Of a stretch of 12,909 bases of DNA, positions 1 to 6,871 are shown one piece after another; position 1 is the stretch's first letter, and each line of letters begins with the position of its first letter. Both the position numbers and the translations under genes were made by a program. The notes beneath the pieces are model-generated. The model was not told the DNA's origin. It made no database searches and was given only the letters and a program-made list of their open reading frames with translations. The stretch is from Rhodospirillaceae bacterium UBA4479. GTDB taxonomy: Bacteria > Pseudomonadota > Alphaproteobacteria > Rhodospirillales > Casp-alpha2. The stretch is from positions 1 to 12,909 of the forward strand of contig DGNZ01000347.1 in the NCBI GenBank assembly GCA_002389175.1. The letters are read 5' to 3'.

Positions 1-922
1 GCATATAAGTTTACTTTTCCCTGGACAGGGGTCCCAATCCCTGGGGATGTTATCCTCATTTAATAGCGAAGATCTCGATTTTATTTCCTCTGCATCAAAA
101 GAGACACTATCTTTTGATTTATTGGATGTTATTCAAAGTGGCCCTGATGATAAGTTAAACCAAACCTCTTTTACCCAACCCGCTTTACTTGCAACATCTT
201 ACTTATATTATAAAAAATTTTTATCTATTACAGAATTAACACCTAATATCATGGCAGGGCATTCCCTTGGTGAATATTCAGCACTTGCAGCGGCGGGCAC
301 GTTTTCATTAGCGGATACGGCGCGGTTATTGAAATTACGCGGGCAATCCATGCAGCAGGCCGTTCCGGTCGGCGAAGGTGCCATGGCAGCGTTGCTGGGC
401 CTTGATTTAGCTGTTGCACAAGAAGTTGTAGATGCCGCTGCAGAAGGCGAAGTGCTGGCGACAGCGAATGACAATGCGGCAGGTCAGGTCGTTATCAGTG
501 GTAAGACGTCCGCCGTCGAACGCGCCGTCGAAGTTGCCAAGGAAAAGGGCGCCAAACGGGCCATGTTGCTGCAAGTCAGTGCACCGTTCCATTGCCCGAT
601 GATGGCCCCCGCAGCCGAAGTCATGGCGGACGCCTTATCCAAAGTCGACGTTTCGGCACCAGTGGTGCCGTTGATCGCAAATGTAACAGCAGGCCCCGTA
701 TCTGATCCCGCAGAAATCCAACGATTGTTGGTAGAACAAGTCACGGGCATGGTACGTTGGCGTGAATCAGTTGAGACAATGAAAACGATGGGCGTCGACA
801 CGCTGATCGAAGTTGGTTCTGGTAAAGTGCTTTCTGGCTTGGCCCGGCGAATCGACCGAGAATTGACCGCAACTAATGTCGGTTCTCCTGCAGATGTCGA
901 AGCTTTTTTAGGTAGTCTGTAG
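1..922 (+). CDS. fabD: Malonyl-CoA:ACP transacylase FabD, 5' end cut by window edge
   Basis: FabD moves the malonyl group from CoA to the acyl carrier protein, supplying the elongation unit for type II fatty acid synthesis in the cytoplasm. The reading frame is open from base 2, and the conserved N-terminal FPGQGSQ is encoded at 17-37, upstream of the first ATG at 47. That ATG is therefore internal, and only a few N-terminal residues are missing. The nucleophile motif GHSLGEY lies at 257-277 with the catalytic Ser codon at 263-265. The malonyl-binding Arg is at 338-340 (LRGQ) and the catalytic His at 590-592 (PFHCP). fabG follows 42 bp downstream. Oddity: bases 1 to about 290 are much more AT-rich (roughly 20-35% GC in 60-base blocks counted by eye, with many TTA codons) than the rest (about 50% or more). 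The N-terminal part, with GP..KLNQT.FTQPALL, reads like a gammaproteobacterial FabD, while the rest reads alphaproteobacterial. See findings. Confidence 0.95.
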   Translation, partial: HISLLFPGQGSQSLGMLSSFNSEDLDFISSASKETLSFDLLDVIQSGPDDKLNQTSFTQPALLATSYLYYKKFLSITELTPNIMAGHSLGEYSALAAAGTFSLADTARLLKLRGQSMQQAVPVGEGAMAALLGLDLAVAQEVVDAAAEGEVLATANDNAAGQVVISGKTSAVERAVEVAKEKGAKRAMLLQVSAPFHCPMMAPAAEVMADALSKVDVSAPVVPLIANVTAGPVSDPAEIQRLLVEQVTGMVRWRESVETMKTMGVDTLIEVGSGKVLSGLARRIDRELTATNVGSPADVEAFLGSL

Positions 923-964
923 TTTAATAAGCAGACAATGAGATCAAAGATGATTGAGGGAAAT

Positions 965-1702
965 ATGTTCGATTTGTCAGGAAAAAGAGCCCTTGTTACG
1001 GGCGCATCTGGTGGCATCGGTGGTGCCATTGCGAAACAATTACATGCTTTTGGTGCGACTGTCGCCCTATCCGGTACCCGGGTTGAGGCATTACAGGTCG
1101 TGGCTGACGAACTTGGCGACCGAGCGCATGTCACACCTGCTGATTTGGGCTCTGCCGAGGGGGCCGAGGCTCTGATCAATGACGCTGGTACTGCAATGGG
1201 CGGCGTCGATATTCTGGTCAATAATGCCGGATTAACGCGTGATCAATTGGCCATGCGCATGAAAGACGAAGATTGGCAACTTGTACTGGATGTCAACCTG
1301 ACCGCGGCTTTTCGTTTATCTCGCGCCTGTTTGCGGGGCATGATGAAAGCCCGCTTTGGCAGAATTATTGGAATTACGTCTGTTGTAGGTGCGACGGGGA
1401 ATGCGGGGCAAACCAACTATGCCGCATCCAAGGCCGGTATGATCGGAATGTCCAAATCTTTGGCCCAAGAAGTCGCATCGCGCGGTATCACAGTTAACTG
1501 TGTTGCACCTGGGTTTATCGAAACACCCATGACAGATGTGCTGTCGGATGATCTGAAAACAAAGCTGTTAACGGGGATTCCAACGGGGCGTCTTGGGCAT
1601 GTTGATGACATCGCGTCGGCTTGTGTTTATCTGGCGAGTGATGAAGCATCATATATGACTGGACAGACCTTGCACGTTAACGGTGGAATGGCGATGCTAT
1701 AG
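965..1702 (+). CDS. fabG: 3-oxoacyl-ACP reductase FabG
   Basis: FabG is the NADPH-dependent reductase of 3-ketoacyl-ACP, the first reduction of each fatty acid elongation cycle. It belongs to the classical short-chain dehydrogenase fold. I chose ATG 965 (245 aa, the usual FabG length, N-terminus MFDLSGKRALVTG) because GAGGGA sits just upstream at 956-961. The in-frame ATGs at 938 and 950 would add up to nine residues not normally present. Visible motifs in this numbering are the cofactor loop TGASGGIG at 12-19, NNAG at 86-89, Asn111, and the catalytic triad Ser139, Tyr152 (NYAASK) and Lys156. The C-terminus ends in the typical GQTLHVNGGMAML. It sits between fabD and acpP as in canonical fab clusters, so FabG is favoured over other reductases of this fold. 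Confidence 0.96.
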   Translation: MFDLSGKRALVTGASGGIGGAIAKQLHAFGATVALSGTRVEALQVVADELGDRAHVTPADLGSAEGAEALINDAGTAMGGVDILVNNAGLTRDQLAMRMKDEDWQLVLDVNLTAAFRLSRACLRGMMKARFGRIIGITSVVGATGNAGQTNYAASKAGMIGMSKSLAQEVASRGITVNCVAPGFIETPMTDVLSDDLKTKLLTGIPTGRLGHVDDIASACVYLASDEASYMTGQTLHVNGGMAML

Positions 1703-1863
1703 GCATGAATTTTCGAACCTAACGGTTCTGGTCAACATGGAAAGAGTGTGTTACGAACCCCCACCTTTTTGGGAAAAAGTTGCACCAAGCCGCAGTTTTC
1801 CAGGCCCGAAGGGTAAGGGAGCAATCCAAAAGTTTTTAAACGGTAATATCGGGGAATACAAAA
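1703..1863 (+). promoter_or_regulatory. acpP 5' leader with competing short hairpins
   Basis: This 161-bp gap is the longest in the window and lies before acpP, a gene usually expressed far more strongly than its neighbours. Visible structure: a perfect 5-bp stem GAACC/GGTTC with loop TAAC (1715-1728), and a 6-bp stem CTTTTT/AAAAAG with loop GGG (1765-1779). GGAAAA at 1772-1777 can alternatively pair with TTTTCC at 1796-1801, so these last two hairpins exclude each other. A good ribosome binding site GGGGA (1851-1855) stands 8 nt before the acpP ATG. I could not find a convincing -35/-10 pair. A separate acpP promoter or a leader-based control is an inference. Confidence 0.3.
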
Positions 1864-2100
1864 ATGAGTGACGTAGCTGATCGCGTTAAGAAAATCGTTC
1901 TGGAACACCTTGGCGTTGACGAAGACAAAGTTGTCAAAAACGCGAGCTTTATCGATGATTTGGGCGCAGATAGCCTGGATACGGTTGAACTCGTAATGGC
2001 GTTCGAGGAAGAATTCGGCATCGAAATTCCAGATGATGCAGCCGAGAAAATTCTTACGATCAAAGATGCGATCGACTTCATTGAGTCGCAAAGCAGCTAA
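1864..2100 (+). CDS. acpP: Acyl carrier protein AcpP
   Basis: This small acidic carrier protein holds growing acyl chains on a 4'-phosphopantetheine arm and delivers them to the Fab enzymes, and to lipid A and phospholipid acyltransferases. The 78-aa length is standard. The attachment site is Ser37 within the invariant LGADSLDTVELVMAFEEEF (Ser followed by Leu-Asp), and the predicted four-helix layout ends in IKDAIDFIE. The charge is strongly negative, as expected. The start ATG is well supported by GGGGA 8 nt upstream. It lies between fabG and fabF, with 161 bp upstream and 65 bp downstream, both containing hairpins. This fits separate control of its mRNA level within the cluster. Confidence 0.98.
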   Translation: MSDVADRVKKIVLEHLGVDEDKVVKNASFIDDLGADSLDTVELVMAFEEEFGIEIPDDAAEKILTIKDAIDFIESQSS

Positions 2101-2113
2101 TTAAGTGCACTCA

Positions 2114-2134
2114 GCCATGGCAGGTTGCTATGGC
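2114..2134 (+). promoter_or_regulatory. Stable hairpin in the acpP-fabF spacer
   Basis: An inverted repeat of 9 bp per arm (GCCATGGCA at 2114-2122 and TGCTATGGC at 2126-2134) has one G-U pair and a 3-nt loop GGT. It begins 13 nt after the acpP stop codon. No T-run follows, so it does not look like a simple intrinsic terminator. It could be a 3'-end stabiliser or processing site that keeps acpP mRNA more abundant than fabF mRNA. That role is inferred from position only. Confidence 0.4.
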
Positions 2135-2165
2135 GGGTCACACCCTTGAATAGCGGTCCTGTAAG

Positions 2166-3431
2166 ATGAGACGTGTCGTTGTTACCGGTATGGGTGCTTT
2201 AACCTCTTTGGGGGCGGGCGCCGAACACAACTGGAAAAATATCCTGGAATCCAAATCTGGTATCCGGGGTATTGATAGATTTGATGTTTCCGATCTTCCT
2301 GCAAAGATTGCAGGGACGATAGAGCCTGGCGACGGCAGCGGCGATACGTTTAACGCCGATGATTTTGTCCCAGCCAAGGATCGTCGCCGCATGGATGATT
2401 TCATCATCTATGGACTTTCTGCTGCTGAACAAGCAATTGCGGATTCAGGTTGGGTGCCGTCTTCTGACGAAGATACGTGGCGCACTGGCGTATTGATAGG
2501 TTCTGGAATCGGTGGATTACCAGAAATTTCCCGCGGTGCCATCAAGGTCGACGCAGAGAAGAACCCACGTCGTCTGAGCCCATTCTTTATTCCTGCAAGC
2601 TTGATCAATCTTGTGTCCGGACATGTATCTATCCGTCACAACTACAAGGGACCAAACCATGCCGTTGTGACAGCATGTTCGACAGGTGCTCATGCCATCG
2701 GTGACGCTGCCCGCATTATAATGTGGGATGACGCCGATGTAATGATTGCTGGTGGCGCTGAAGCGGCGATCTGCCGTGTTGGTATTGCAGGTTTCTGTGC
2801 TGCAAGGGCACTTTCAACAGGCTTTAACGACGCACCTGAAAAAGGATCACGCCCCTACGACAAAGACCGCGATGGGTTTGTCATGGGCGAAGGTGCGGGT
2901 GTTGTCGTTTTGGAAGAATACGAGCATGCCAAAGCGCGCGGTGCAAAAATCTATGCCGAAGTCGTTGGCTATGGCATGTCCGGTGATGCGCATCATATTA
3001 CGGCACCAGCAGCAGATGGTGACGGTGCGTTCCGTTGCATGAAAGCCGCGTTGAAGCGTGCTGAGATGTCCCCATCGGATATCGATTACGTAAATGCACA
3101 CGGTACATCCACGCCGCTTGGTGACGAGATTGAACTTCGTGCCGTTGAACGCCTTTTCGAAGGCAATACAGAAGGCATGTCGATGTCTTCAACCAAATCT
3201 GCGATTGGTCACCTACTGGGTGCTGCGGGCGCGGTTGAAGCGATTTTTTCGATATTGGCCATCCGCGATAACGTCGCGCCGCCAACATTGAATTTGGACA
3301 ATCCATCCGTTGAGACGGACATTGATCTGGTGCCGCATCAACCACGTGAGCGTCCGATTCGGGCTGCACTATCTAATTCGTTCGGGTTCGGTGGGACCAA
3401 CGCGTCCTTGATCTTCCGCGAAGTAGATTAA
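2166..3431 (+). CDS. fabF: 3-oxoacyl-ACP synthase II FabF
   Basis: FabF is the condensing enzyme (KAS II) that extends acyl-ACP by two carbons from malonyl-ACP with loss of CO2. It is 421 aa, close to the usual 410-420. The N-terminus MRRVVVTGMG is typical and fixes the start, although the upstream Shine-Dalgarno match is poor. The catalytic Cys-His-His set is visible: Cys171 in VTACSTGAH, His312 in NAHGTSTPLGD, and Lys344 and His349 in STKSAIGHLLGAAG. The glycine-rich SFGFGGTN is at 405-412. Cys and both His are present, so it is an elongating KAS and not a decarboxylase-like or chain-length-factor relative. FabF is preferred over FabB because of its length and its place directly after acpP. 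Confidence 0.96.
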   Translation: MRRVVVTGMGALTSLGAGAEHNWKNILESKSGIRGIDRFDVSDLPAKIAGTIEPGDGSGDTFNADDFVPAKDRRRMDDFIIYGLSAAEQAIADSGWVPSSDEDTWRTGVLIGSGIGGLPEISRGAIKVDAEKNPRRLSPFFIPASLINLVSGHVSIRHNYKGPNHAVVTACSTGAHAIGDAARIIMWDDADVMIAGGAEAAICRVGIAGFCAARALSTGFNDAPEKGSRPYDKDRDGFVMGEGAGVVVLEEYEHAKARGAKIYAEVVGYGMSGDAHHITAPAADGDGAFRCMKAALKRAEMSPSDIDYVNAHGTSTPLGDEIELRAVERLFEGNTEGMSMSSTKSAIGHLLGAAGAVEAIFSILAIRDNVAPPTLNLDNPSVETDIDLVPHQPRERPIRAALSNSFGFGGTNASLIFREVD

Positions 3432-3445
3432 CAGGCCCGGCGGAT

Positions 3446-4435
3446 ATGCGCCGCGCACTCATCATTATCTCTATATGTGTCGTGATCCTCGCTGGCGTTA
3501 CAGCGGGGGCAGGATATTTTTGGCTGAAATCTGCATATCAAACAGCGTCATCGGTACCGGTGGACACGGTTGTCACCATTAAACGCGGCAGTGGCATTGC
3601 GGCGATTTCCAATCAACTCAAGAATGATGGCTTGATACCCAACCCCCATGTTTTTCGTTATGGCTTGCGCTTTTTTGATGATCAGCGGCCGCTGCGGGCC
3701 GGAGAATATAAAATCATTGCGGGCGCATCGCCTGCCGAAATTGCGCGGATACTCAAAGAAGCAGAGCCAATCACCTATCGCATCACCCTGGCCGAAGGAC
3801 TGACGAGTTCTGAAATTGTGGATCTGATTCGCGATGATCAGGTATTGGTCGGCGATATTGATGCGGTTTCCGCCGAAGGATCATTGTTGCCCGAGACTTA
3901 TCATTTTCATCGGGGCGAAACCCGAATGGGCATACTTACCCGCATGACGTCAGCAATGGACAAGGCCTTATCCAAGGCCTGGGATGGACGGCAGGCCAAT
4001 CTGCCGCTTAAAAGCCAAAAAGACGCACTGATTTTGGCATCTATCGTCGAGAAAGAGACAGGGATTGATAATGAACGTGGACAGGTCGCAGGTGTCTTTA
4101 TCAATCGAATACGCAAGGGTATGCGCCTGCAATCAGACCCCACGGTAGTCTATGGGATTACGATGGGGGCTGGCCCTTTGGGGCGCGGACTGAAACGAAG
4201 CGAGTTAGATGCGAAGACCGATTATAACACCTACCAAATCAATGGATTGCCACCGACCCCAATCGCCAATCCTGGCTTGGCCTCAATCGAAGCCGTCCTG
4301 AATCCTGAGGAAACAAAGGCGCTATATTTTGTTGCGGATGGCACCGGGGGACATGTGTTTTCTAAAACACTGTCAGAGCACAACCGGAATGTCCGCGCGT
4401 GGCGTAAAATTGAACGCGCACGCAAGAAAAATTAA
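3446..4435 (+). CDS. mltG: Endolytic murein transglycosylase MltG (YceG-like)
   Basis: MltG cleaves nascent glycan strands inside peptidoglycan and acts at the periplasmic face of the inner membrane. The 329-aa protein begins with one membrane anchor (about residues 4-27, after MRRA). A small LysM-like segment follows (VVTIKRGSGIAAISNQL, about 42-58), and then the YceG catalytic domain. The family signature ILASIVEKETG at 196-206 carries the probable catalytic Glu202. It is followed by VAGVFINRIRKGMRLQSDPTV and, near 267-277, GLPPTPIANPG. It starts 14 bp after fabF, so it is probably the last gene of that transcript. The fabF-mltG order is common in Alphaproteobacteria. Its stop codon lies inside an inverted repeat shared with the convergent dehydrogenase gene. 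Confidence 0.93.
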   Translation: MRRALIIISICVVILAGVTAGAGYFWLKSAYQTASSVPVDTVVTIKRGSGIAAISNQLKNDGLIPNPHVFRYGLRFFDDQRPLRAGEYKIIAGASPAEIARILKEAEPITYRITLAEGLTSSEIVDLIRDDQVLVGDIDAVSAEGSLLPETYHFHRGETRMGILTRMTSAMDKALSKAWDGRQANLPLKSQKDALILASIVEKETGIDNERGQVAGVFINRIRKGMRLQSDPTVVYGITMGAGPLGRGLKRSELDAKTDYNTYQINGLPPTPIANPGLASIEAVLNPEETKALYFVADGTGGHVFSKTLSEHNRNVRAWRKIERARKKN

Positions 4436-4453
4436 ACGGACTTAAATTTTCTT
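4424..4453. terminator. Candidate bidirectional terminator overlapping two stop codons
   Basis: The AT-rich arms AAGAAAAATTAA (4424-4435) and TTAAATTTTCTT (4442-4453) are inverted repeats with one mismatch over 12 bp and a 6-nt loop ACGGAC. Read from either side the structure ends in a run of T residues, as a two-way terminator would. Each arm contains the stop codon of the gene reading into it, and encodes the Lys-Lys-X ending of that protein. The stem has few G-C pairs, so it may be weak. Confidence 0.35.
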
Positions 4454-5209
4454 TGGGCCCTTGGCCATGATCCGGTCAAATATCGAGGCGGGTAGGGCAG
4501 ATAACATCTTCATCATCAACACCGTCGGCCATGGAAAAGCGATACTGTCTTTTCCTTTCATCAAGCCGGATACAATAATTTTTGCAGCTTGTTCGGCAGG
4601 CATAAAAAAGGGCATTGGAAAATCATTCTGATCCGTGATGCGGCTTTTCACAAAGCCTGGATAGATCATGCTCAACCCGACACCATTTTCCCGTAATCCT
4701 GGCCTGATCGCGTCGCCCCATGCCTTTACCGCCACTTTACTTGCGGAATAAGCGGGTGCTGTTGGCAATCCCCTAAATCCCGCGAGAGAGCTTACAATGG
4801 CAATTCGGCCAACTTTGCGTGAGGTCATTAAGTCTGTTGCTGGCTGCACGGTATTCATCACACCCAGTACATTAGTCTGCATGATGCTTCGTGCCTTGTC
4901 GTGATGTGATTGAGACGGCGCGCCGCCACCCGAAATCCCTGCATTGGCTATCACAAGGTCTAGTGGTGCGCGTGCGTCCGCATCGATGGTGAGGTTTTTC
5001 ATCGCGAGCGAATCCGTCACGTCACACTGCGTAGATATGACGTTCGCGCCCCTTTCAGAAAGCTCACTCGAAACCTGAGAGAGCCGATCCGTATCACGGC
5101 CCGTAATGGTTATGAAAACTCCCGGGGCTGCGAGTTCCTTGGCGACGGCAAGACCGATGCCGCTGGAGCCCCCGGTAATGAGCACTGATTGAAAAGATGA
5201 AGATGTCAT
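4442..5209 (-). CDS. Short-chain dehydrogenase/reductase of unknown substrate
   Basis: This is a 255-aa classical SDR, presumably an NAD(P)-dependent oxidoreductase of a hydroxyl or keto group. The cofactor loop TGGSSGIG is at 12-19, the acidic CDVTD motif near 62-66, NAG at 89-91 and Asn113. The catalytic Ser141 (IVSSLAG), Tyr154 (YSASK) and Lys158 are all present, so it should be active. The tail from about 221 (SIAFPWPTVLMM...LPASIFDRIM) is hydrophobic and resembles the DltE/YqjQ-like branch, unlike FabG, which ends in a conserved GG motif. It reads against the flanking genes, converging on mltG with a 6-bp gap and diverging from yicC. Because it splits the usual mltG-yicC pair, it is probably an insertion with its own promoter. 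The substrate cannot be told from sequence. Confidence 0.85.
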   Translation of the reverse strand: MTSSSFQSVLITGGSSGIGLAVAKELAAPGVFITITGRDTDRLSQVSSELSERGANVISTQCDVTDSLAMKNLTIDADARAPLDLVIANAGISGGGAPSQSHHDKARSIMQTNVLGVMNTVQPATDLMTSRKVGRIAIVSSLAGFRGLPTAPAYSASKVAVKAWGDAIRPGLRENGVGLSMIYPGFVKSRITDQNDFPMPFFMPAEQAAKIIVSGLMKGKDSIAFPWPTVLMMKMLSALPASIFDRIMAKGPKKI

Positions 5210-5237
5210 AAGTCTTTATAAGGGCTCAAATCCGCTT

Positions 5238-5295
5238 TTGCGACGATCAGATTTGATCCAATCAACTTGTCGCAATCCAAAGGCCTCGTTAAAGT
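5238..5295. promoter_or_regulatory. Divergent spacer: 38-bp imperfect dyad and weak yicC promoter
   Basis: Between the SDR start (5209) and the yicC start (5327) lies a dyad with outer arms TTGCGAC (5238-5244) and GTCGCAA (5269-5275), which are perfect. The inner arms GATT (5250-5253) and AATC (5260-5263) extend this to 16-bp arms with 12 matches around a 6-base centre TGATCC. A possible sigma-70 promoter for yicC, TTGTCG (5268-5273), 16 bp, TAAAGT (5290-5295), overlaps the right arm, so a protein bound to the dyad could block it. The dyad is seen directly. The operator and promoter roles are inferred. Confidence 0.3.
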
Positions 5296-5326
5296 CTGCG
5301 CGGTTGGTCTATTAAGGAATTTTTTG

Positions 5327-6217
5327 GTGACACTATCGTCAATGACCGGGTTTGCACGGACAGCAGGAACACATGAAGAGTGGACTTGGTCGTGGGAACT
5401 CAAAAGCGTAAATGCCAAGGGCTTGGACGTTCGAACCCGATTGCCAATGGGATTCGATGGTCTTGAAGTTGCGACACGTGGAAATTTGTCGAAGATGTTT
5501 AAACGCGGCTCAATTACGGCTGCGCTTACGCTTCAACAATCTGGTGGTGCGACGCGATATCAGATCAATCGACAACACCTGGATGCGCTTATAATCGAAG
5601 GCAAAAAAATTGCGCGGGAGAATCCAGATTTTACGCCAGTAACGACAGATGGATTATTGAGTCTTCGGGGCGTCATTGAGGTCGAGGACGATGACGCCGC
5701 AGACCAAGAGCCCGCCAGTCTGGAAAAGCTTTTAATCGAATCATTAAATGAAGCGGTGGTGACACTTGCGGATACCCGCGTCGAAGAGGGTGCGCGACTG
5801 GCCGTTGTCTTAACTGAATTCATCGATACGCTGGCATCTCTTTTGGACCAAGTCGCAAAAAGTGCGGAGCTACAACCAGACATCATCCGAGAGCGCTTAA
5901 AGGCGCAAATTGCTGATATCGTCAGCGATTTCGACACGCTCGATCCAACGCGTTTAGAGCAAGAAGCCGCCATCATTATGACCAAAGCCGATATTCGCGA
6001 AGAGTTAGATCGATTTGCCGCACACATTGCGTCCGTTCGTGAAATGATGGCCGAGGGTGGTGCGATTGGCCGACGATTGGACTTTCTATGTCAGGAGTTG
6101 AACCGCGAAGCCAATACCATATGCTCAAAAGCCCATGACACGTCGGTGACACGTATTGGGCTTGATATGAAAGCAACCGTTGAGCAATTCCGAGAGCAGG
6201 TGCAGAACATTGAGTAG
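5327..6217 (+). CDS. yicC: YicC-family endoribonuclease
   Basis: Members of the YicC family are cytoplasmic endoribonucleases. The E. coli protein has been linked to small-RNA turnover, while the role here is not known. I chose GTG 5327 (296 aa) over the longer open frame from 5267. AAGGAA at 5314-5319 stands 7 nt before the GTG, and family proteins begin close to the conserved SMTGFAR, here residues 5-11. Other hallmarks are WELKSVNAKGLDVRTRLP (23-40), DIREELDRFAAHI (222-234), and the C-terminal block GRRLDFLCQELNREANTI (248-265) ending in EQFREQVQNIE. It overlaps gmk by 8 bp, so the two are probably translated together. This yicC-gmk pairing is widespread in Proteobacteria. Confidence 0.93.
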   Translation: MTLSSMTGFARTAGTHEEWTWSWELKSVNAKGLDVRTRLPMGFDGLEVATRGNLSKMFKRGSITAALTLQQSGGATRYQINRQHLDALIIEGKKIARENPDFTPVTTDGLLSLRGVIEVEDDDAADQEPASLEKLLIESLNEAVVTLADTRVEEGARLAVVLTEFIDTLASLLDQVAKSAELQPDIIRERLKAQIADIVSDFDTLDPTRLEQEAAIIMTKADIREELDRFAAHIASVREMMAEGGAIGRRLDFLCQELNREANTICSKAHDTSVTRIGLDMKATVEQFREQVQNIE

Positions 6218-6863
6218 CGCAGACACATCATCTCTTGAGATCCCACGTCGTGGATTAATGTTGGTTTTGTCGTCTCCGTCCGGGGCGGGGAAATCCACAA
6301 TTTCTCGTGCACTTCTGGCGAAACATGATGATTTGACGATGTCTGTGTCTGCGACCACGCGTCCCATGCGACCGGGCGAAGTTGAGGGGCGTGACTATAT
6401 CTTTGTAGACACCTCTAATTTCGAAAAGATGGTCGAAGAACGTGAATTTTTAGAGCACGCAAAGGTATTCGATAATTACTACGGGACACCACGCGGGCCC
6501 GTCGAAGAATCGCTGCAATCAGGCAAAGATGTCTTGTTCGATGTCGATTGGCAGGGAACACAACAGCTGCGACAGAACGCCCGTGATGACCTCGTTAGTA
6601 TCTTCATCTTGCCGCCATCCATAGCAGAGCTCGAAAGTCGCCTGTATTCACGGGCACAGGACAGCGAAGAGGTCGTAAAAGGCCGCATGAGCAAAGCGAC
6701 TTCGGAAATGAGCCATTGGGCCGAATACGATTACATCATCGTCAATCAAGACATCGGCGAGAGCGTTATGCAGGCTGAAGCTATTTTAAAGGCAGAGCGC
6801 CTAAAGCGTGAACGCCAAATCGGTATGCTAGATTTTTTACGCGATATGGGCGTCAGTCAGTAA
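6210..6863 (+). CDS. gmk: Guanylate kinase
   Basis: Guanylate kinase phosphorylates GMP (and dGMP) to GDP with ATP, an essential nucleotide step that also recycles guanine nucleotides. The preferred start is TTG 6210, which overlaps the yicC stop (TTGAGTAG) and has AGG 9 nt upstream. This gives 217 aa, a normal length. ATG 6258 would begin only two residues before the conserved VLSSPSGAGKST and is less likely. In the 217-aa numbering the P-loop SGAGKS is at 24-29, the GMP-binding block SATTRPMRPGE at 47-57, Arg61-Asp62-Tyr63, YGTPRGPVE near 91-99, and DVDWQGTQQLR near 111-121. The gene converges on rsmA with an 8-bp gap and no clear terminator. Confidence 0.94.
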   Translation: MSSADTSSLEIPRRGLMLVLSSPSGAGKSTISRALLAKHDDLTMSVSATTRPMRPGEVEGRDYIFVDTSNFEKMVEEREFLEHAKVFDNYYGTPRGPVEESLQSGKDVLFDVDWQGTQQLRQNARDDLVSIFILPPSIAELESRLYSRAQDSEEVVKGRMSKATSEMSHWAEYDYIIVNQDIGESVMQAEAILKAERLKRERQIGMLDFLRDMGVSQ

Positions 6864-6871
6864 GCGTGTTT

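Noticed and set aside
484..1221. 245-codon open frame on the minus strand across fabD/fabG
   Set aside because: It is antisense to two clear genes, rich in Ser/Ala/Pro from mirrored codon bias, and has no recognisable domain.
1780..1808. TTGCAC at 1780-1785 as a -35 box for acpP
   Set aside because: The position 17 bp downstream reads GGCCCG, and no acceptable -10 was found at 15-19 bp spacing.
1683..1871. 62-codon open frame spanning the fabG-acpP gap
   Set aside because: It overlaps the end of fabG and the start of acpP, has no good ribosome binding site, and has no protein-like features.
1732..2091. 119-codon minus-strand open frame over acpP and its leader
   Set aside because: It is antisense to the fully recognised acpP, and its composition looks like a shadow of the acpP codons.
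5560..6027. 155-codon minus-strand open frame in yicC
   Set aside because: It is a Ser-rich antisense shadow of a gene with strong family motifs on the other strand.
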